From an uncultured Clostridia bacterium (GTDB taxonomy: Bacteria; Bacillota; Clostridia; Oscillospirales; Acutalibacteraceae), in NCBI GenBank assembly GCA_944384995.1, contig CALWVN010000004.1, positions 1 to 64,000 of the forward strand: a DNA stretch of 64,000 nt, in the 5' to 3' direction. The notes under the pieces are model-generated. The model was not told the DNA's origin. It did no database searches and saw only the letters and a program-made list of their open reading frames with translations. Positions 7,908 through 17,434 of the stretch are shown here, piece by piece. The stretch's first letter is position 1. Each line of letters starts with the position of its first letter. The position numbers and the translations under genes were made by a program.

Positions 7908-10139
7908 TTACATCGTGCTGTGGAACGTACGCATGATGACCTCGCGCTGCTGCTCTTTCGAGAGCTTATGGAAGTTGACTGCATAGCCCGAAACGCGGAT
8001 GGTCAGGTTCGGGTATTTCGTCGGATCCTCATAGGCTTCCATCAGCATTTCGCGGTTGAGGACGTTGACGTTGATGTGGTGCGCGTGCTGCTTGAAATAG
8101 CCGTCGAGCACGCTGACCAGATTTTCCGAACGCTCTTTCGGCGTTTTGCCCAGCGCCTGCGGCACGATGGAGAAGGTATTGGAAATACCGTCGCGGCACG
8201 CGTCATACGGCATTTTTGCCACGGAGTTCAAGGAAGCGAGCGCGCCGTTTTTCTCACGGTTGTGCATCGGGTTCGCGCCCGGCGCGAACGGCTCGCCCTT
8301 TTTGCGGCCGTCGGGTGTTGCGCCGGTCTTTTTGCCGTAGACCACATTGGAGGTGATGGTCAGCGCCGACAGCGTGTGGATGGCGTTTCGATAGGTCGGC
8401 GTTTTGCGAAGCTCTGTGATCGTGTTCTCCAAAAGCTTCTTGGCAATGGAATCCACGCGGTCGTCGTCGTTGCCGTAGGTCGGGAACTCACCCTCGGTCA
8501 CGAAGTCCATAACGTGTCCCGCCTCGTCGCGCACAGGGTGCACCTTGGCATAACGGACCGCGGAAAGGCTGTCCGCCGCAACGGAAAGCCCTGCCACGCC
8601 GAACGCCATAAAGCGTGTAACATCGGTGTCGTGCAGCGCCATCTGGATCTTTTCATAGGCGTATTTGTCATGCATATAGTGGATAACGTTCATCGTATTG
8701 ACATACAGCCTGCAAAGCCACGAAAGATAAACAGAGAAACGCCCCGCGACTTCGTTAAAGTCGAGCGTATCGCCCGAAAGAGGTGCCATCTGCGGGCCGA
8801 CATGCTGGTCGAACACATTGTCATAGCCGCCGTTGATCGCCAGCAGCAGCAGCTTCGCGAGATTGCAGCGCGCGCCGAAGAACTGCATCTGCTTGCCGAC
8901 CTGCATGGCGGACACACAGCAGGCGATGGCGTAGTCGTCGCCGTAAATGGGGCGCATCAGGTCGTCGTTTTCGTATTGGATGGCGTCGGTGTCCACAGAG
9001 ACGCGCGCGCAGAACGTCTTAAACGGCGCGGGCAGCTTCTCCGACCAAAGCACCGTCAGGTTCGGCTCCGGCGCGGGGCCGAGCGTATACAGCGTGTTGA
9101 GCACGCGGTAGGAATTCTTGGTGACAAGCGGCCTGCCGTCTTCCCCCATACCGCCGACGCTTTCGGTGATCCACATCGGGTCGCCGCCGAACAGTTCGTT
9201 GTATTCGGGTGTGCGCAGGTGCCGCGCCATGCGCAGCTTCAGCACAAAGTCGTCCATCAGCTCCTGCGCGCCGCTTTCGGTCAGCGTGCCGTTTTGCAGG
9301 TCGCGTTCAATATAAATGTCAAGGAAGGTGGACGTGCGCCCCAAGGACATCGCCGCGCCGTTCTGTTCCTTGATGGCGGCAAGATAGCCGAAATACAGCC
9401 ACTGGATCGCCTCGCGCGCGTTCGAAGCGGGCGCGCTGATGTCGTACCCGTACAGCTTTGCCATCTCTTTAAGCAGCTCTAAAAAGTGGATCTGCTGGTA
9501 CAGCTCCTCGCTCTGGCGGATGGCGTCCACATCCATGTTGCCCTGTCCGATTTTCTGTTTATCCTTTTTCTTTTCGGCAATAAGCACATCCACGCCGTAC
9601 AGCGCCACACGGCGGTAGTCGCCGATGATGCGCCCGCGCCCGTAGGCGTCGGGAAGTCCCGTCAAAAGCCCGATGTGCCGCGCCGCGCGCATTTCGTCGG
9701 TATACACGCGGAACACGCCGTCGTTGTGGGTGGTCTTAAAGCTGAAAATTTCCTCGATCGTGTCTGAAAGCTCGTAGCCGTAAGCTTTCGCCGCGCTGCG
9801 CGCCATACGCATCCCGCCGAACGGGTTTACCCCGCGGCGCAGCGGCGCGTCGGTCTGTAGGCCGACGATCAGCTCATTGTCTTTGTCGATATAGCCCGCG
9901 TCGTAGGTGACGAGCGACGAGACGTGCTCGGTATCCACGTCCAAAACGCCGCCTTTTTCGCGCTCTTCTTTTTGAAGCGCCGCACATTTCTCCGCAAGCG
10001 CCTTGGTGCGGGCGGTCGCTTTTTCCAAAAATGCGCCGTCGCCCGTGTATGGCGTGTAGTTCTGCTGGATGAAATCGCGCACGGCGATCTGTTCGCTCCA
10101 CGCGCCGCGGCGGAAGCCTTCCCACTGTTTGAAATCCAT
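7908..10139 (-). CDS. pflB: Formate C-acetyltransferase (pyruvate formate-lyase)
   Basis: The 743-aa glycyl-radical enzyme splits pyruvate plus CoA into acetyl-CoA and formate in anaerobic fermentation. The adjacent active-site cysteines are in [11 protein letters not shown], and the glycyl-radical motif RVSGYAV near the C-terminus puts the radical on Gly718. The start at 10139 is preferred because GGGAG precedes it at good spacing; two in-frame ATGs lie 5 and 8 codons upstream. The gene stands alone behind a ZTP riboswitch, and its activating enzyme is not adjacent. Formate made here can enter the tetrahydrofolate one-carbon pool through formate-THF ligase and so feed purine synthesis, which makes the riboswitch logical. 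Confidence 0.97.
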   Translation of the reverse strand: MDFKQWEGFRRGAWSEQIAVRDFIQQNYTPYTGDGAFLEKATARTKALAEKCAALQKEEREKGGVLDVDTEHVSSLVTYDAGYIDKDNELIVGLQTDAPLRRGVNPFGGMRMARSAAKAYGYELSDTIEEIFSFKTTHNDGVFRVYTDEMRAARHIGLLTGLPDAYGRGRIIGDYRRVALYGVDVLIAEKKKDKQKIGQGNMDVDAIRQSEELYQQIHFLELLKEMAKLYGYDISAPASNAREAIQWLYFGYLAAIKEQNGAAMSLGRTSTFLDIYIERDLQNGTLTESGAQELMDDFVLKLRMARHLRTPEYNELFGGDPMWITESVGGMGEDGRPLVTKNSYRVLNTLYTLGPAPEPNLTVLWSEKLPAPFKTFCARVSVDTDAIQYENDDLMRPIYGDDYAIACCVSAMQVGKQMQFFGARCNLAKLLLLAINGGYDNVFDQHVGPQMAPLSGDTLDFNEVAGRFSVYLSWLCRLYVNTMNVIHYMHDKYAYEKIQMALHDTDVTRFMAFGVAGLSVAADSLSAVRYAKVHPVRDEAGHVMDFVTEGEFPTYGNDDDRVDSIAKKLLENTITELRKTPTYRNAIHTLSALTITSNVVYGKKTGATPDGRKKGEPFAPGANPMHNREKNGALASLNSVAKMPYDACRDGISNTFSIVPQALGKTPKERSENLVSVLDGYFKQHAHHINVNVLNREMLMEAYEDPTKYPNLTIRVSGYAVNFHKLSKEQQREVIMRTFHSTM

Positions 10140-10168
10140 GTTGTTCACTCCCATGAAGATCATTCCTG

Positions 10169-10280
10169 CAAAACAAAAAGGGCAACCCTGCGTTTTGCAA
10201 GATCGCCCAGACGGTCGGCATAGATTCGGCTGCGTGCTCCACCGCAGTTTGTCTGCGTTTTCCCGTCAGTCGCACGCGCC
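10169..10280 (-). ncRNA. ZTP (pfl motif) riboswitch with intrinsic terminator
   Basis: The pflB leader folds as a ZTP/ZMP aptamer. A perfect 6-bp P1 (GCGTGC at 10272-10277 with GCACGC at 10232-10237) encloses GACTGACGGG, a P2 hairpin CGCAG-ACAAA-CTGCG (10243-10257) and GGTGGA. A linker leads to CCGTCTGGGC (10205-10214), one change from the family's hallmark CCGCCUGGGC. The GGGC of that hallmark also forms the 5' side of a terminator hairpin (10180-10208) ending in TTTTTGTTTT, so aptamer and terminator exclude each other: ligand would switch pflB on. The class is known from pfl, purH, fhs and folD leaders; this instance is read from sequence only. Confidence 0.88.
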
Positions 10281-10296
10281 GTTTCATTGTGGTTTC

Positions 10297-10325
10297 AGTA
10301 TACCTAAATTCCGCACAAAATGCAA
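10297..10325 (-). promoter_or_regulatory. Promoter of the pflB riboswitch transcript
   Basis: TTGCAT (10320-10325) and TATACT (10297-10302) on the minus strand are 17 bases apart and sit just upstream of the aptamer. Confidence 0.65.
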
Positions 10326-10368
10326 TATGGCAGATTTCACAAGAAACAGGGGAAATGGGACGGTAAAA

Positions 10369-13300
10369 TTATTCCACACTCTTTGTGGATTCCACCATAT
10401 CGATCTTTTTCAGGCGGAAGTACATCAGCCAGTTTACGATCACGGAGAAGCCCAGGGTAATGAGCACGCTCCAAAGGCAGCTGAGCGGGGCGATCTCCAC
10501 GCTGTACATGACGATGTCCGTCGCGATGGTGCGCATGACGAACCAGTGCAGCAAAAAGCCGAGCCCGATCCCCAAGACCGTACCCGTGAGCGTCAGGATG
10601 ACATTCTCCCGGTAGACATAGGCGGCAAGCTCACGGTTGTAAAAGCCCAGCACCTTGAGCGTGGCAAGCTCGCGCCGGCGTTCGGTGATGTTGATGTTGT
10701 TGAGGTTGTAAAGCACGATGAATGCCAAAAGCCCCGCCGCAACGATAAGCACGGCGATGATGACGGTCAGATTGTCGAGCATCGTTTGGACCTGCCGTTC
10801 GGCAGTGGTGTTCATCGTGACGGAGGTCACCCCGCCGATCTCCAGAATCTCGGCGGCGACAGCGTCGGAATCCGCACCCGCCTCGGTCTTGATAAGCGCC
10901 GCATTAAGCGTGGCGGTTTCGCCGTAGAGTGCCTGATAGACGTTCGGCGTCATGTAAATGTAGTGGTTCAAATAGTTTTCCACGATGCCCGCCACACGCA
11001 CCTGACCTACGGGCACGGCGGTTTTGTCATCCTTGAGGGTGATCATGTCGCCGACCTGCACATCTAAAAGTTTTGCAAACTTTTCGGTGATAAGCACGCC
11101 GTCGTCGGTAAGCCCAAAGGGCTCGTTGGTGACGCGCGTCTGCAAGCGGACATATTCGCTGAATTTCGCGGTGTCCTGCGGCACGATGAGATAAGCCGTA
11201 GCCTCACCGGCATCCGTTTGCGCATAGGTGACGACAGAACGCGCCTGCAGATAATCGGCAACACCCTGTACGGAGCCGACCTTAGCAAGCAGCTGCCGCC
11301 GCTCTGCGCGCGAAAGCGAGGTGTCTGTGCCGACGGTGCCCTGATAGGCGAAGACATCGCCGTACTGCTTGTCGGGAACACGTTCCACGGAATCGCTGAT
11401 GCCGAAGCCTACAAGCAAAAGCGCCATACAGCTTGCCACGCCGAACACGGTCATAAACAGCCGCTTTTTATAGCGAAACAGGTTACGCAAAGCTGCCTTT
11501 TGGGAAAAATTGAGCCGCATCCAGATGAAATCGACATTCTCAAGCGCGATGTGCTTGCCGGTCTGCGGGGCTTCGGGTCGCATGAGCGCAGAGGGGCTTT
11601 CGGTAAGTACGCGGCCGCCGGCGACAGCCGCACCGCCTACGGTCGCCAGCACGGAAAGAACAGCGGCGATTGCGGCATTGGGAATGTGGATGGTAAAGAC
11701 GGTTTCGGAAAGCCCTGTGTATACAAGGCGATAGGTCCGAAGGATCAGATTCGGCAAAAGCGCCTCGCCGAGCACCGCGCCGAAGATCGCCCCGAGCAGG
11801 GTGGAGAGCAGTGCGTAGAAAATATACTTGGAAAGGATCGCGCGTTTGCCGTAGCCAAGCGCTTTAAGCGTGCCGATCTGGGTGCGTTCTTCCTCGACCA
11901 TGCGGGTCATGGTCGTGAGCGACACGAGCGCCGCAACAAGGAAGAAGATGATCGGGAACACCGTACCGACGGCGCGGATGCTTTCGGTATCGTTTTGGAA
12001 AGAAGCGTAACTCGGCACGGAGGTGCGGTCCAGCACATACCACTGCGGGGTTTCTACGTTGTTGATCTCATTCTCCGTGTTTTGCAGACGCTCCTCCGCG
12101 GCGGCAAGCTCCGCTTCGGCGTCCTCTTCGGCAACGGCGTAATCCTCTTTGGCGCGTTCCAGCTCGATCTCGCCGTCCTGCACCCGCTTTTCCGCTTCGG
12201 CAAGCTCCACCTCGCCTGCGGCGATCCGTTCGCGGGCGGCAGCTGCGGCCTCAGGGTAGTTGTTTATGAAGGCTTCCGCGGTTTCTACCTGCTGCTCCAC
12301 GGCGGCAATGCTGCGCTCGACCGAGGGAAGCTGACTTTTATAGTATTCCACGGTGGCGGTTGCCTGAATGATCTCCAGGCTGCGCCGGTAGTATTCGTCG
12401 GAGGAAATGTACGGCGCATCTGCACGAAGCTGTTCTTCCATTTCGGCAATGGTCGCCTCGTCCTCGGCGATCTGCTGTTCGATGGCAGCTTTCTGTTCCT
12501 CCAGATCCGTCAGCGTTGCGCGCGCTTCGGCGATCTGGTCGCGGCTGGCGTCAATGGTCTGGTCGCCTGCATCAAACAGGGCTTGCAGATCCTGAAGCTG
12601 CTGGCGGGTCTGGTTGATCTCGAGCTGCGCGTTTTCCAGCTCCGCCTCAGATGCCGCAAGTGCCTGATACGCATCGGAAAGATCGCGCATCGCTTTATCC
12701 TTTTGCTGTTGGTATTCATAGCGCGCGTCGTTCAACTGGTTGTCCGCGTCTTCGCGGAACTGCTGGAGGCGAACCTCGCAGCGCCCCTGTTCAATGGCTT
12801 CGATATTGGCGGTCACGTTTGCCAGCAGATCAGCGTATTCGTCGGAAAAACAGTTGAGCGTATCGGCGCCGGTGATGCGAATGAGCACCTCGGAAAAGAT
12901 CTCCTCGGTAAACGCTTCTTTCGGGATGATCATCATCCCGTCGCCCGTACCGTCGCCGATGGAAGCGGTGCCGCGGTCTGAATCCATATAATAGGCGCTC
13001 TCACCGACGCCGACGATGCGGTATTCGTCGGTCGCGAGCATGTCGGAAACGCTGTCCTCGGTGCCGGTGCGCAGACGCACCGTATCGCCCAAAGCATAGC
13101 CCGAAGCGTCCAGAAAAGCCTGATCGACGATACATTCGTCATAACTTTCGGGATAGCGCCCTTCGGTGACGCGCACCAAATTGATGCGGTTCGTCATGGA
13201 GGATACTTTCACGACGACCGACGCGCCTTCGGTTTCGCAAAGATAATCGGCGGTGTAGATGCCTTCCGCATCCTCTACGCCTTCAAGCCCTAAAAATGCA

Positions 13301-13521
13301 GCCACATCCTCCGTGGTCATCCCCAGGGTCCCGAGTACGCGGATGTCCATGAGGCTCTGGCTGTCATAGGTGGCGTCCGCCGACGCTTCCATGGCGGGTG
13401 CGGCGGTGCGCACACCCGCGAAGAACGCAACACCGAGCGCGGAGATCAGCAGGATCGACAGAAAGCGGCTGAAGCTTTTGCGGATCGACCTGCGAAAATC
13501 CTTTCTCAAACCTTTTGTCAT
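10369..13521 (-). CDS. FtsX-like ABC exporter permease with long coiled coil
   Basis: This 1050-aa protein is the permease of a MacB/FtsX-type ABC system. An N-terminal membrane helix (about 18-40) leads to an extracytoplasmic MacB-like periplasmic-core-type domain, then a long coiled coil (about 250-485, heptad-rich Q/E/A) and a first FtsX block of three helices (about 515-630). A further helix near 685-710 starts the second half, which ends with three helices near 915-1040. Both FtsX blocks carry the RTQIGTLKALGY / RRELATLKVLGF type coupling-helix motif. Such large permeases are usually mechanotransmitters or exporters of peptides or lipids; the substrate is unknown. It is 15 bp downstream of its ATPase. 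Confidence 0.9.
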   Translation of the reverse strand: MTKGLRKDFRRSIRKSFSRFLSILLISALGVAFFAGVRTAAPAMEASADATYDSQSLMDIRVLGTLGMTTEDVAAFLGLEGVEDAEGIYTADYLCETEGASVVVKVSSMTNRINLVRVTEGRYPESYDECIVDQAFLDASGYALGDTVRLRTGTEDSVSDMLATDEYRIVGVGESAYYMDSDRGTASIGDGTGDGMMIIPKEAFTEEIFSEVLIRITGADTLNCFSDEYADLLANVTANIEAIEQGRCEVRLQQFREDADNQLNDARYEYQQQKDKAMRDLSDAYQALAASEAELENAQLEINQTRQQLQDLQALFDAGDQTIDASRDQIAEARATLTDLEEQKAAIEQQIAEDEATIAEMEEQLRADAPYISSDEYYRRSLEIIQATATVEYYKSQLPSVERSIAAVEQQVETAEAFINNYPEAAAAARERIAAGEVELAEAEKRVQDGEIELERAKEDYAVAEEDAEAELAAAEERLQNTENEINNVETPQWYVLDRTSVPSYASFQNDTESIRAVGTVFPIIFFLVAALVSLTTMTRMVEEERTQIGTLKALGYGKRAILSKYIFYALLSTLLGAIFGAVLGEALLPNLILRTYRLVYTGLSETVFTIHIPNAAIAAVLSVLATVGGAAVAGGRVLTESPSALMRPEAPQTGKHIALENVDFIWMRLNFSQKAALRNLFRYKKRLFMTVFGVASCMALLLVGFGISDSVERVPDKQYGDVFAYQGTVGTDTSLSRAERRQLLAKVGSVQGVADYLQARSVVTYAQTDAGEATAYLIVPQDTAKFSEYVRLQTRVTNEPFGLTDDGVLITEKFAKLLDVQVGDMITLKDDKTAVPVGQVRVAGIVENYLNHYIYMTPNVYQALYGETATLNAALIKTEAGADSDAVAAEILEIGGVTSVTMNTTAERQVQTMLDNLTVIIAVLIVAAGLLAFIVLYNLNNINITERRRELATLKVLGFYNRELAAYVYRENVILTLTGTVLGIGLGFLLHWFVMRTIATDIVMYSVEIAPLSCLWSVLITLGFSVIVNWLMYFRLKKIDMVESTKSVE

Positions 13522-13536
13522 TGTTGCGAACTTCCT

Positions 13537-14238
13537 TTACCACTCAATGTATTCGACGGGGGTCGGACGCTTGTTCATCAGGATCTGATCGATCTTGCCG
13601 TTTTTGACCTTGATGACCTTATCCGCCATGGGGGCGATGGCAAGGTTGTGGGTGATGACGATGATGGTCACGCCCTTTTCGCGGCAGGTGTCCTGCAAAA
13701 GCTTTAAAATGGATTTGCCCGTGATGTAGTCGAGCGCGCCCGTGGGCTCGTCGCACAACAGGAGCTTCGGGTTTTTCGCGAGCGCACGCGCGATGGAAAC
13801 GCGCTGCTGCTCGCCGCCCGAAAGCTGGGCGGGAAAGCTGTCCAGACGGTTGCTCAAGCCGACCTCCTGCAAAACGGCCTTTGCGCTTAAGGGGTTTTTG
13901 GAGATTTGCAGGGCGAGCTCTACATTTTCCAGCGCCGTGAGGTTACCCACAAGGTTATAAAACTGGAATACAAAGCCCACATCGTCGCGGCGGTATGCGG
14001 TCAACGCCTTTTCGTCAAAGCTGCTGACGGCTTCGTTGTCCACATAAATTTTACCCGAGGTGGCGGTGTCCATGCCGCCGAGAATATTCAGGATCGTGGT
14101 TTTGCCCGCGCCGGACGGCCCGACAATGACCACGAATTCGCCTTTCTCCACGGCGAACCCGACCTCGTCAAGCGCCTTGATCTCCACCTCGCCCATTTGA
14201 TAGGTCTTGGTGACGTTTTTCATTTCAATAAAAGCCAT
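13537..14238 (-). CDS. ABC transporter ATPase (MacB/LolD type)
   Basis: A 233-aa ATP-binding subunit with Walker A GPSGAGKT at 40-47, Q-loop near FVFQFYNL (residues 89-96), signature LSGGEQQR from 139 and Walker [13 protein letters not shown] ending at 170. The FQFYNL and PTGALD variants are those of the LolD/MacB branch that pairs with FtsX permeases. It powers the large permease immediately downstream. The stretch 14239-14395 upstream shows no gene; the ribosome binding site is weak. Confidence 0.93.
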   Translation of the reverse strand: MAFIEMKNVTKTYQMGEVEIKALDEVGFAVEKGEFVVIVGPSGAGKTTILNILGGMDTATSGKIYVDNEAVSSFDEKALTAYRRDDVGFVFQFYNLVGNLTALENVELALQISKNPLSAKAVLQEVGLSNRLDSFPAQLSGGEQQRVSIARALAKNPKLLLCDEPTGALDYITGKSILKLLQDTCREKGVTIIVITHNLAIAPMADKVIKVKNGKIDQILMNKRPTPVEYIEW

Positions 14239-14396
14239 GGCAGTTCTCGGGCAGCCGTGCCCGTTGTCCTTTCCCTTGCAGATTCGGTATTTCGCCTCGC
14301 GGAAGGATTTTTCCGCATATATGAATTTATTTTAGCACACCGTGAGCGGGATTTCTATGTATTTTGCGGTGCTTCACAAAATCCGTCAAAACGCAT

Positions 14397-14430
14397 AAAA
14401 AAAGAACCGTCAATTCAGCGAATTGACGGT
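14397..14430 (-). terminator. Terminator after spoVFB
   Basis: A perfect 11-bp stem (ACCGTCAATTC at 14406-14416 with its complement at 14420-14430) is followed on the minus strand by a run of T broken by one C. Confidence 0.85.
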
Positions 14431-14440
14431 GTAAATCCAA

Positions 14441-14477
14441 GCCGCATGGGATATTTCTGCAAAATATCCCATGCGGC
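14441..14477 (-). other. Second perfect hairpin in the spoVFB 3' region
   Basis: A 16-bp perfect stem (14441-14456 with 14462-14477, five-base loop) directly follows the spoVFB stop and lacks a T-run. It may stabilise the 3' end of the mRNA; the real terminator is the next hairpin. Confidence 0.6.
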
Positions 14478-14483
14478 GAACGG

Positions 14484-15056
14484 TCAGCAATACATCGGCT
14501 GCAACTGCTTCCCCGCCATTGCGGCGGCAGCCGCTTCGGGGAGCTTTGTGAAATCCGCGACTACGGAATTCGGCTTGTCTTCCGGCGCATCCTGCCGCAT
14601 GGGGACAAAGAACATGTGCTTTGCATTCATTAAAACACCTATGTTTTTTGCCGCAGCGCCGAGCGCGTCGTTGGTCGAGACCGCCAAGAGCACGGGTCGC
14701 GCATTGCGCAGATGCGCCTTGCATGCGAGCGTGACCGAAGTGTCGGTGATGCCGTTGGCGAGCTTCGCGAGCGTATTTCCCGTAGCGGGAGCGATGATCA
14801 GCAGATCCAAAAGCTTTTTCGGCCCGATAGGCTCCGCCGAATATACGGTGTGCCAAACGGGCTTTCCCGTTATGCTTTCAATTTTTTTTACAAAATCCGC
14901 CGCCTTGCCGAAGCGTGTATCGGTAGTGTAAGCGGTCTGTGATAGGATCGGCTGAATATCCCATCCTGCGGCCTTCAGCCGTTCGATCTCGGGAATCACC
15001 CGGTGAAACGTGCAAAAGGAGCCGCACATGGCGAAACCCAAACGATTCCCGGACAT
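14484..15056 (-). CDS. spoVFB: Dipicolinate synthase subunit B
   Basis: The 190-aa flavoprotein-like subunit works with SpoVFA in the mother cell to turn dihydrodipicolinate into dipicolinic acid, the calcium-chelated core component of spores. It opens with the family pattern RLGFAMCGSFCTF and has the LDLLIIAPATGNTLAKLANGITDT flavoprotein-type segment (about residues 83-106). Its length is close to the 200 aa of the Bacillus protein. It follows spoVFA by 14 bp. Confidence 0.94.
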   Translation of the reverse strand: MSGNRLGFAMCGSFCTFHRVIPEIERLKAAGWDIQPILSQTAYTTDTRFGKAADFVKKIESITGKPVWHTVYSAEPIGPKKLLDLLIIAPATGNTLAKLANGITDTSVTLACKAHLRNARPVLLAVSTNDALGAAAKNIGVLMNAKHMFFVPMRQDAPEDKPNSVVADFTKLPEAAAAAMAGKQLQPMYC

Positions 15057-15070
15057 GGGTTTTCCCTCCC

Positions 15071-15904
15071 TTACAAGAGACTTTGCATTTTCTCGCCCAA
15101 AATCTGCGCCGCCGCCTTTGGAAAGTATTTTCCCGGCAAAGACTGTGCCTTGACTGCTTGCAGCCCGTACGCCGCAGCTGCCTCAAAATCTATGCCGAAC
15201 GGTGCGGAGGCAACGTCAATGAGCAGGGCGTCTTGGGGCGTTTTAGAAAGGACAGCCGCGTCAAAAAGCTGCGCGGGCACGGTGTTGACGAGTACATCAA
15301 AGGCCGCAGGCTTTTCCAAAAAAGCACACAGCGGTACCGTGTCGGCGCCGCTTTCGGCGGCGGCGCGAAGGGCGAGGGTGCTTCGCGCGGCAACAAGGAC
15401 TTTGCCGCCGCGTGCTTGCAATTCCCGGACGGTTGCTTTTGCCACTCTGCCGAATCCCGTGACGACGAACCGCAGCGTATCGGGCGAACGGTCCGTGTGC
15501 TCGCCGAGCACGCGCATAATGCCCTTGGCGGTCAGATCGGCGTTTTGTACGACGACCTGTTCGTCATAGTAGTCCGTATACCGCACACCGTCTGCAAGGA
15601 GCTGTTCCGAAAGCGATTTCGGGAGCTGTCCGCCGAGCACGACCGCGCCCGTGCGGAGCCTCCCTTGTAAAGATGCAAACGGCAGCGCGCCGTCCCAAAG
15701 GGGCGTGTGCACATGCTCGCCGTCCTTGGTCGCCGGCAGCGGCAAAATCACTGCCACATAAGGCTGTTGCAGCGCGTCCCAAAGCAAAGTCAGCGGCTCG
15801 CCGGGGCTTTGTGCAAAGCCATATGTAAGATACCCCTTGCGGGAGAGGAAGTCACTTAAATAAAGGCTGCGGCGGTCGCCGCCGATCAAAATGATGCGCG
15901 CCAA
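15071..15904 (-). CDS. spoVFA: Dipicolinate synthase subunit A
   Basis: This 277-aa protein is the NAD(P)-binding subunit of dipicolinate synthase. An N-terminal sugar-nucleotide-like domain begins ARIILIGGDRRS, and a Rossmann motif VVTGFGRVAKA lies near residue 150. I start it at TTG 15904 because AAGGAG is 9 bases upstream and the reading then begins at the conserved strand; the open frame runs on upstream without similarity. It is the first gene of the spoVF pair and is divergent from murC. Confidence 0.92.
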   Translation of the reverse strand: MARIILIGGDRRSLYLSDFLSRKGYLTYGFAQSPGEPLTLLWDALQQPYVAVILPLPATKDGEHVHTPLWDGALPFASLQGRLRTGAVVLGGQLPKSLSEQLLADGVRYTDYYDEQVVVQNADLTAKGIMRVLGEHTDRSPDTLRFVVTGFGRVAKATVRELQARGGKVLVAARSTLALRAAAESGADTVPLCAFLEKPAAFDVLVNTVPAQLFDAAVLSKTPQDALLIDVASAPFGIDFEAAAAYGLQAVKAQSLPGKYFPKAAAQILGEKMQSLL

Positions 15905-15935
15905 AGAACAGCACTCCTTTTCACGGTTTCTAAAG

Positions 15936-15963
15936 TATATTATGTGGACGCGAATTTTATTGT
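15936..15963 (-). promoter_or_regulatory. Sigma-K-like promoter of spoVFAB
   Basis: On the minus strand CATAATATA (15936-15944) fits the sigma-K -10 consensus CATANNNTA exactly, and an AC dinucleotide (15962-15963) lies 17 bases upstream as the -35. Sigma K is the late mother-cell factor that transcribes spoVF in Bacillus. The motif is short, so the support is motif plus gene identity. Confidence 0.6.
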
Positions 15964-16042
15964 GATAAATTCCGATTGGGGGTTTAATTTTTTCGCGCTT
16001 TGCAATATAATAAGGAAAGAATATACATCTGGAGGTACGGCG

Positions 16043-17425
16043 ATGCAGAATATCGACACTCTGCTCAAAAAAGTCCGGCGCATCCATTTTATCGGCATCG
16101 GCGGCAGCGGCATGTGCCCGCTTGCCGAGATCCTGCACAGCGAGGGCTATCAGCTTTCCGGGTCGGACAACAATCCCGGTGATACGCTCGAGCGCATCAA
16201 GGCGCTGGGCATCCCCGTTTTTATGGGGCAGCGCGCCGAGAATATCGGCGACGCCGAGATGGTGGTATACACGGCAGCTCTCCTGCCGGACAACCCGGAG
16301 CTTGTCGCCGCAAAGGAAAGCGGTGTGCCGACCTTCGAGCGCGCCGAGCTGTTCGGGGCGATCTCGCGGCTTTATAGGCACTGCATCGGCGTGTGCGGTA
16401 CGCACGGCAAGACCACCACGACCTCCATGCTTACACAGATGCTCTTAGAAGCCCAACTCGACCCGTCGGCGGTCATCGGCGGCAAGCTGCCCAAGATCGG
16501 CGCGAACGGCCGCGTCGGGAAAAGCGATCTGTTCGTCTGCGAGGCGTGCGAATTCAAAGATACGTTCCTGTCGCTTTCGCCCTCAGTAGCGGTGATCCTC
16601 AATATCGACGAGGATCATCTCGACTACTTCAAAACGCTTGAAAATCTCATCCACAGCTTTCACCGTTTCGCGGATATGGCAACGGATGCGGTCATTTACA
16701 ACGGCGACGACGCAAACACCCTGAAGGCTTTAGAGGGCGTGGGGGAAAAGACGAAGATCACCTTCGGCTTTTCGGAGAAAAACGACTGGTATGCCGCGAA
16801 TCTCTCTACCGTGCGCGGCGCGTTTTACGCGTTTGACGCAGTGCACGGCGGGAAAGTCCTCGGGCGCGTCACGCTCGCCGTACCGGGTAAGCACAATGTG
16901 TTGAACGCTCTTGCGGCGCTCGCCGCAGCCGTGTACGCGGGCGCCGATTTCGATGCAGCGCGGCGGGGCTTGGAAGCGTTCGGCGGCGCGGGGCGGCGGT
17001 TTGAAAACCTCGGCACCTACCGCGGGATCACCTTCGTGGACGATTACGCCCACCATCCCGCAGAGCTGCGTGTGACGCTGGAGGCGGCGATGCAAATGGA
17101 TTTTCGCCGCGTGTGGGCGGTGTTTCAGCCGTTTACCTATTCGCGCACCTATATGCTTATGGACGATTTTGCCGAGGTGCTGCGCATCCCCGACAAATGC
17201 GTGCTGACCGAGATCATGGGCTCGCGCGAGGTCAACACCTACGGCGTGCGCACCGAGCAGCTTGCGGCGAAGATCCCGGGTTCTGTCTGGTTCAACACCT
17301 TTGACGAGGTGGCGGACCATGTGCTGGCAAACGCCGGCGAGGGCGACCTGGTGCTGACGCTTGGGTGCGGGGATATTTACAAGGCGGCAAAGCTGATGGT
17401 GCGCCGCCTAAAAGCCGAAAATTAA
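16043..17425 (+). CDS. murC: UDP-N-acetylmuramate--L-alanine ligase
   Basis: The 460-aa ligase adds the first amino acid to UDP-MurNAc in peptidoglycan synthesis. The N-terminal Rossmann motif IHFIGIGGSGM (residues 14-24) is followed by the Mur ATP-binding loop GTHGKTTTT from residue 119 and the conserved DYAHHPAE near the C-terminal domain. The start ATG lies behind GGAGG. A -10-like TATAAT at 16006-16011 is present without a convincing -35. It heads murC-nadB-nadC with a 9-bp gap to nadB. Confidence 0.97.
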   Translation: MQNIDTLLKKVRRIHFIGIGGSGMCPLAEILHSEGYQLSGSDNNPGDTLERIKALGIPVFMGQRAENIGDAEMVVYTAALLPDNPELVAAKESGVPTFERAELFGAISRLYRHCIGVCGTHGKTTTTSMLTQMLLEAQLDPSAVIGGKLPKIGANGRVGKSDLFVCEACEFKDTFLSLSPSVAVILNIDEDHLDYFKTLENLIHSFHRFADMATDAVIYNGDDANTLKALEGVGEKTKITFGFSEKNDWYAANLSTVRGAFYAFDAVHGGKVLGRVTLAVPGKHNVLNALAALAAAVYAGADFDAARRGLEAFGGAGRRFENLGTYRGITFVDDYAHHPAELRVTLEAAMQMDFRRVWAVFQPFTYSRTYMLMDDFAEVLRIPDKCVLTEIMGSREVNTYGVRTEQLAAKIPGSVWFNTFDEVADHVLANAGEGDLVLTLGCGDIYKAAKLMVRRLKAEN

Positions 17426-17434
17426 AATACGGTC

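Noticed and set aside
7668-9482. A 604-codon plus-strand open frame opposite pflB
   Set aside because: Antisense shadow of a definite gene; starts inside the inverted repeat and terminator and has no domain.
9874-10287. A 137-codon minus-strand open frame spanning the pflB leader
   Set aside because: It begins within the ZTP aptamer and runs out of frame into pflB. The covered structure is far better explained as a riboswitch.
11218-12981. A 587-codon plus-strand open frame opposite the ABC permease
   Set aside because: Antisense shadow of the coiled-coil coding region; repetitive translation, no motif.
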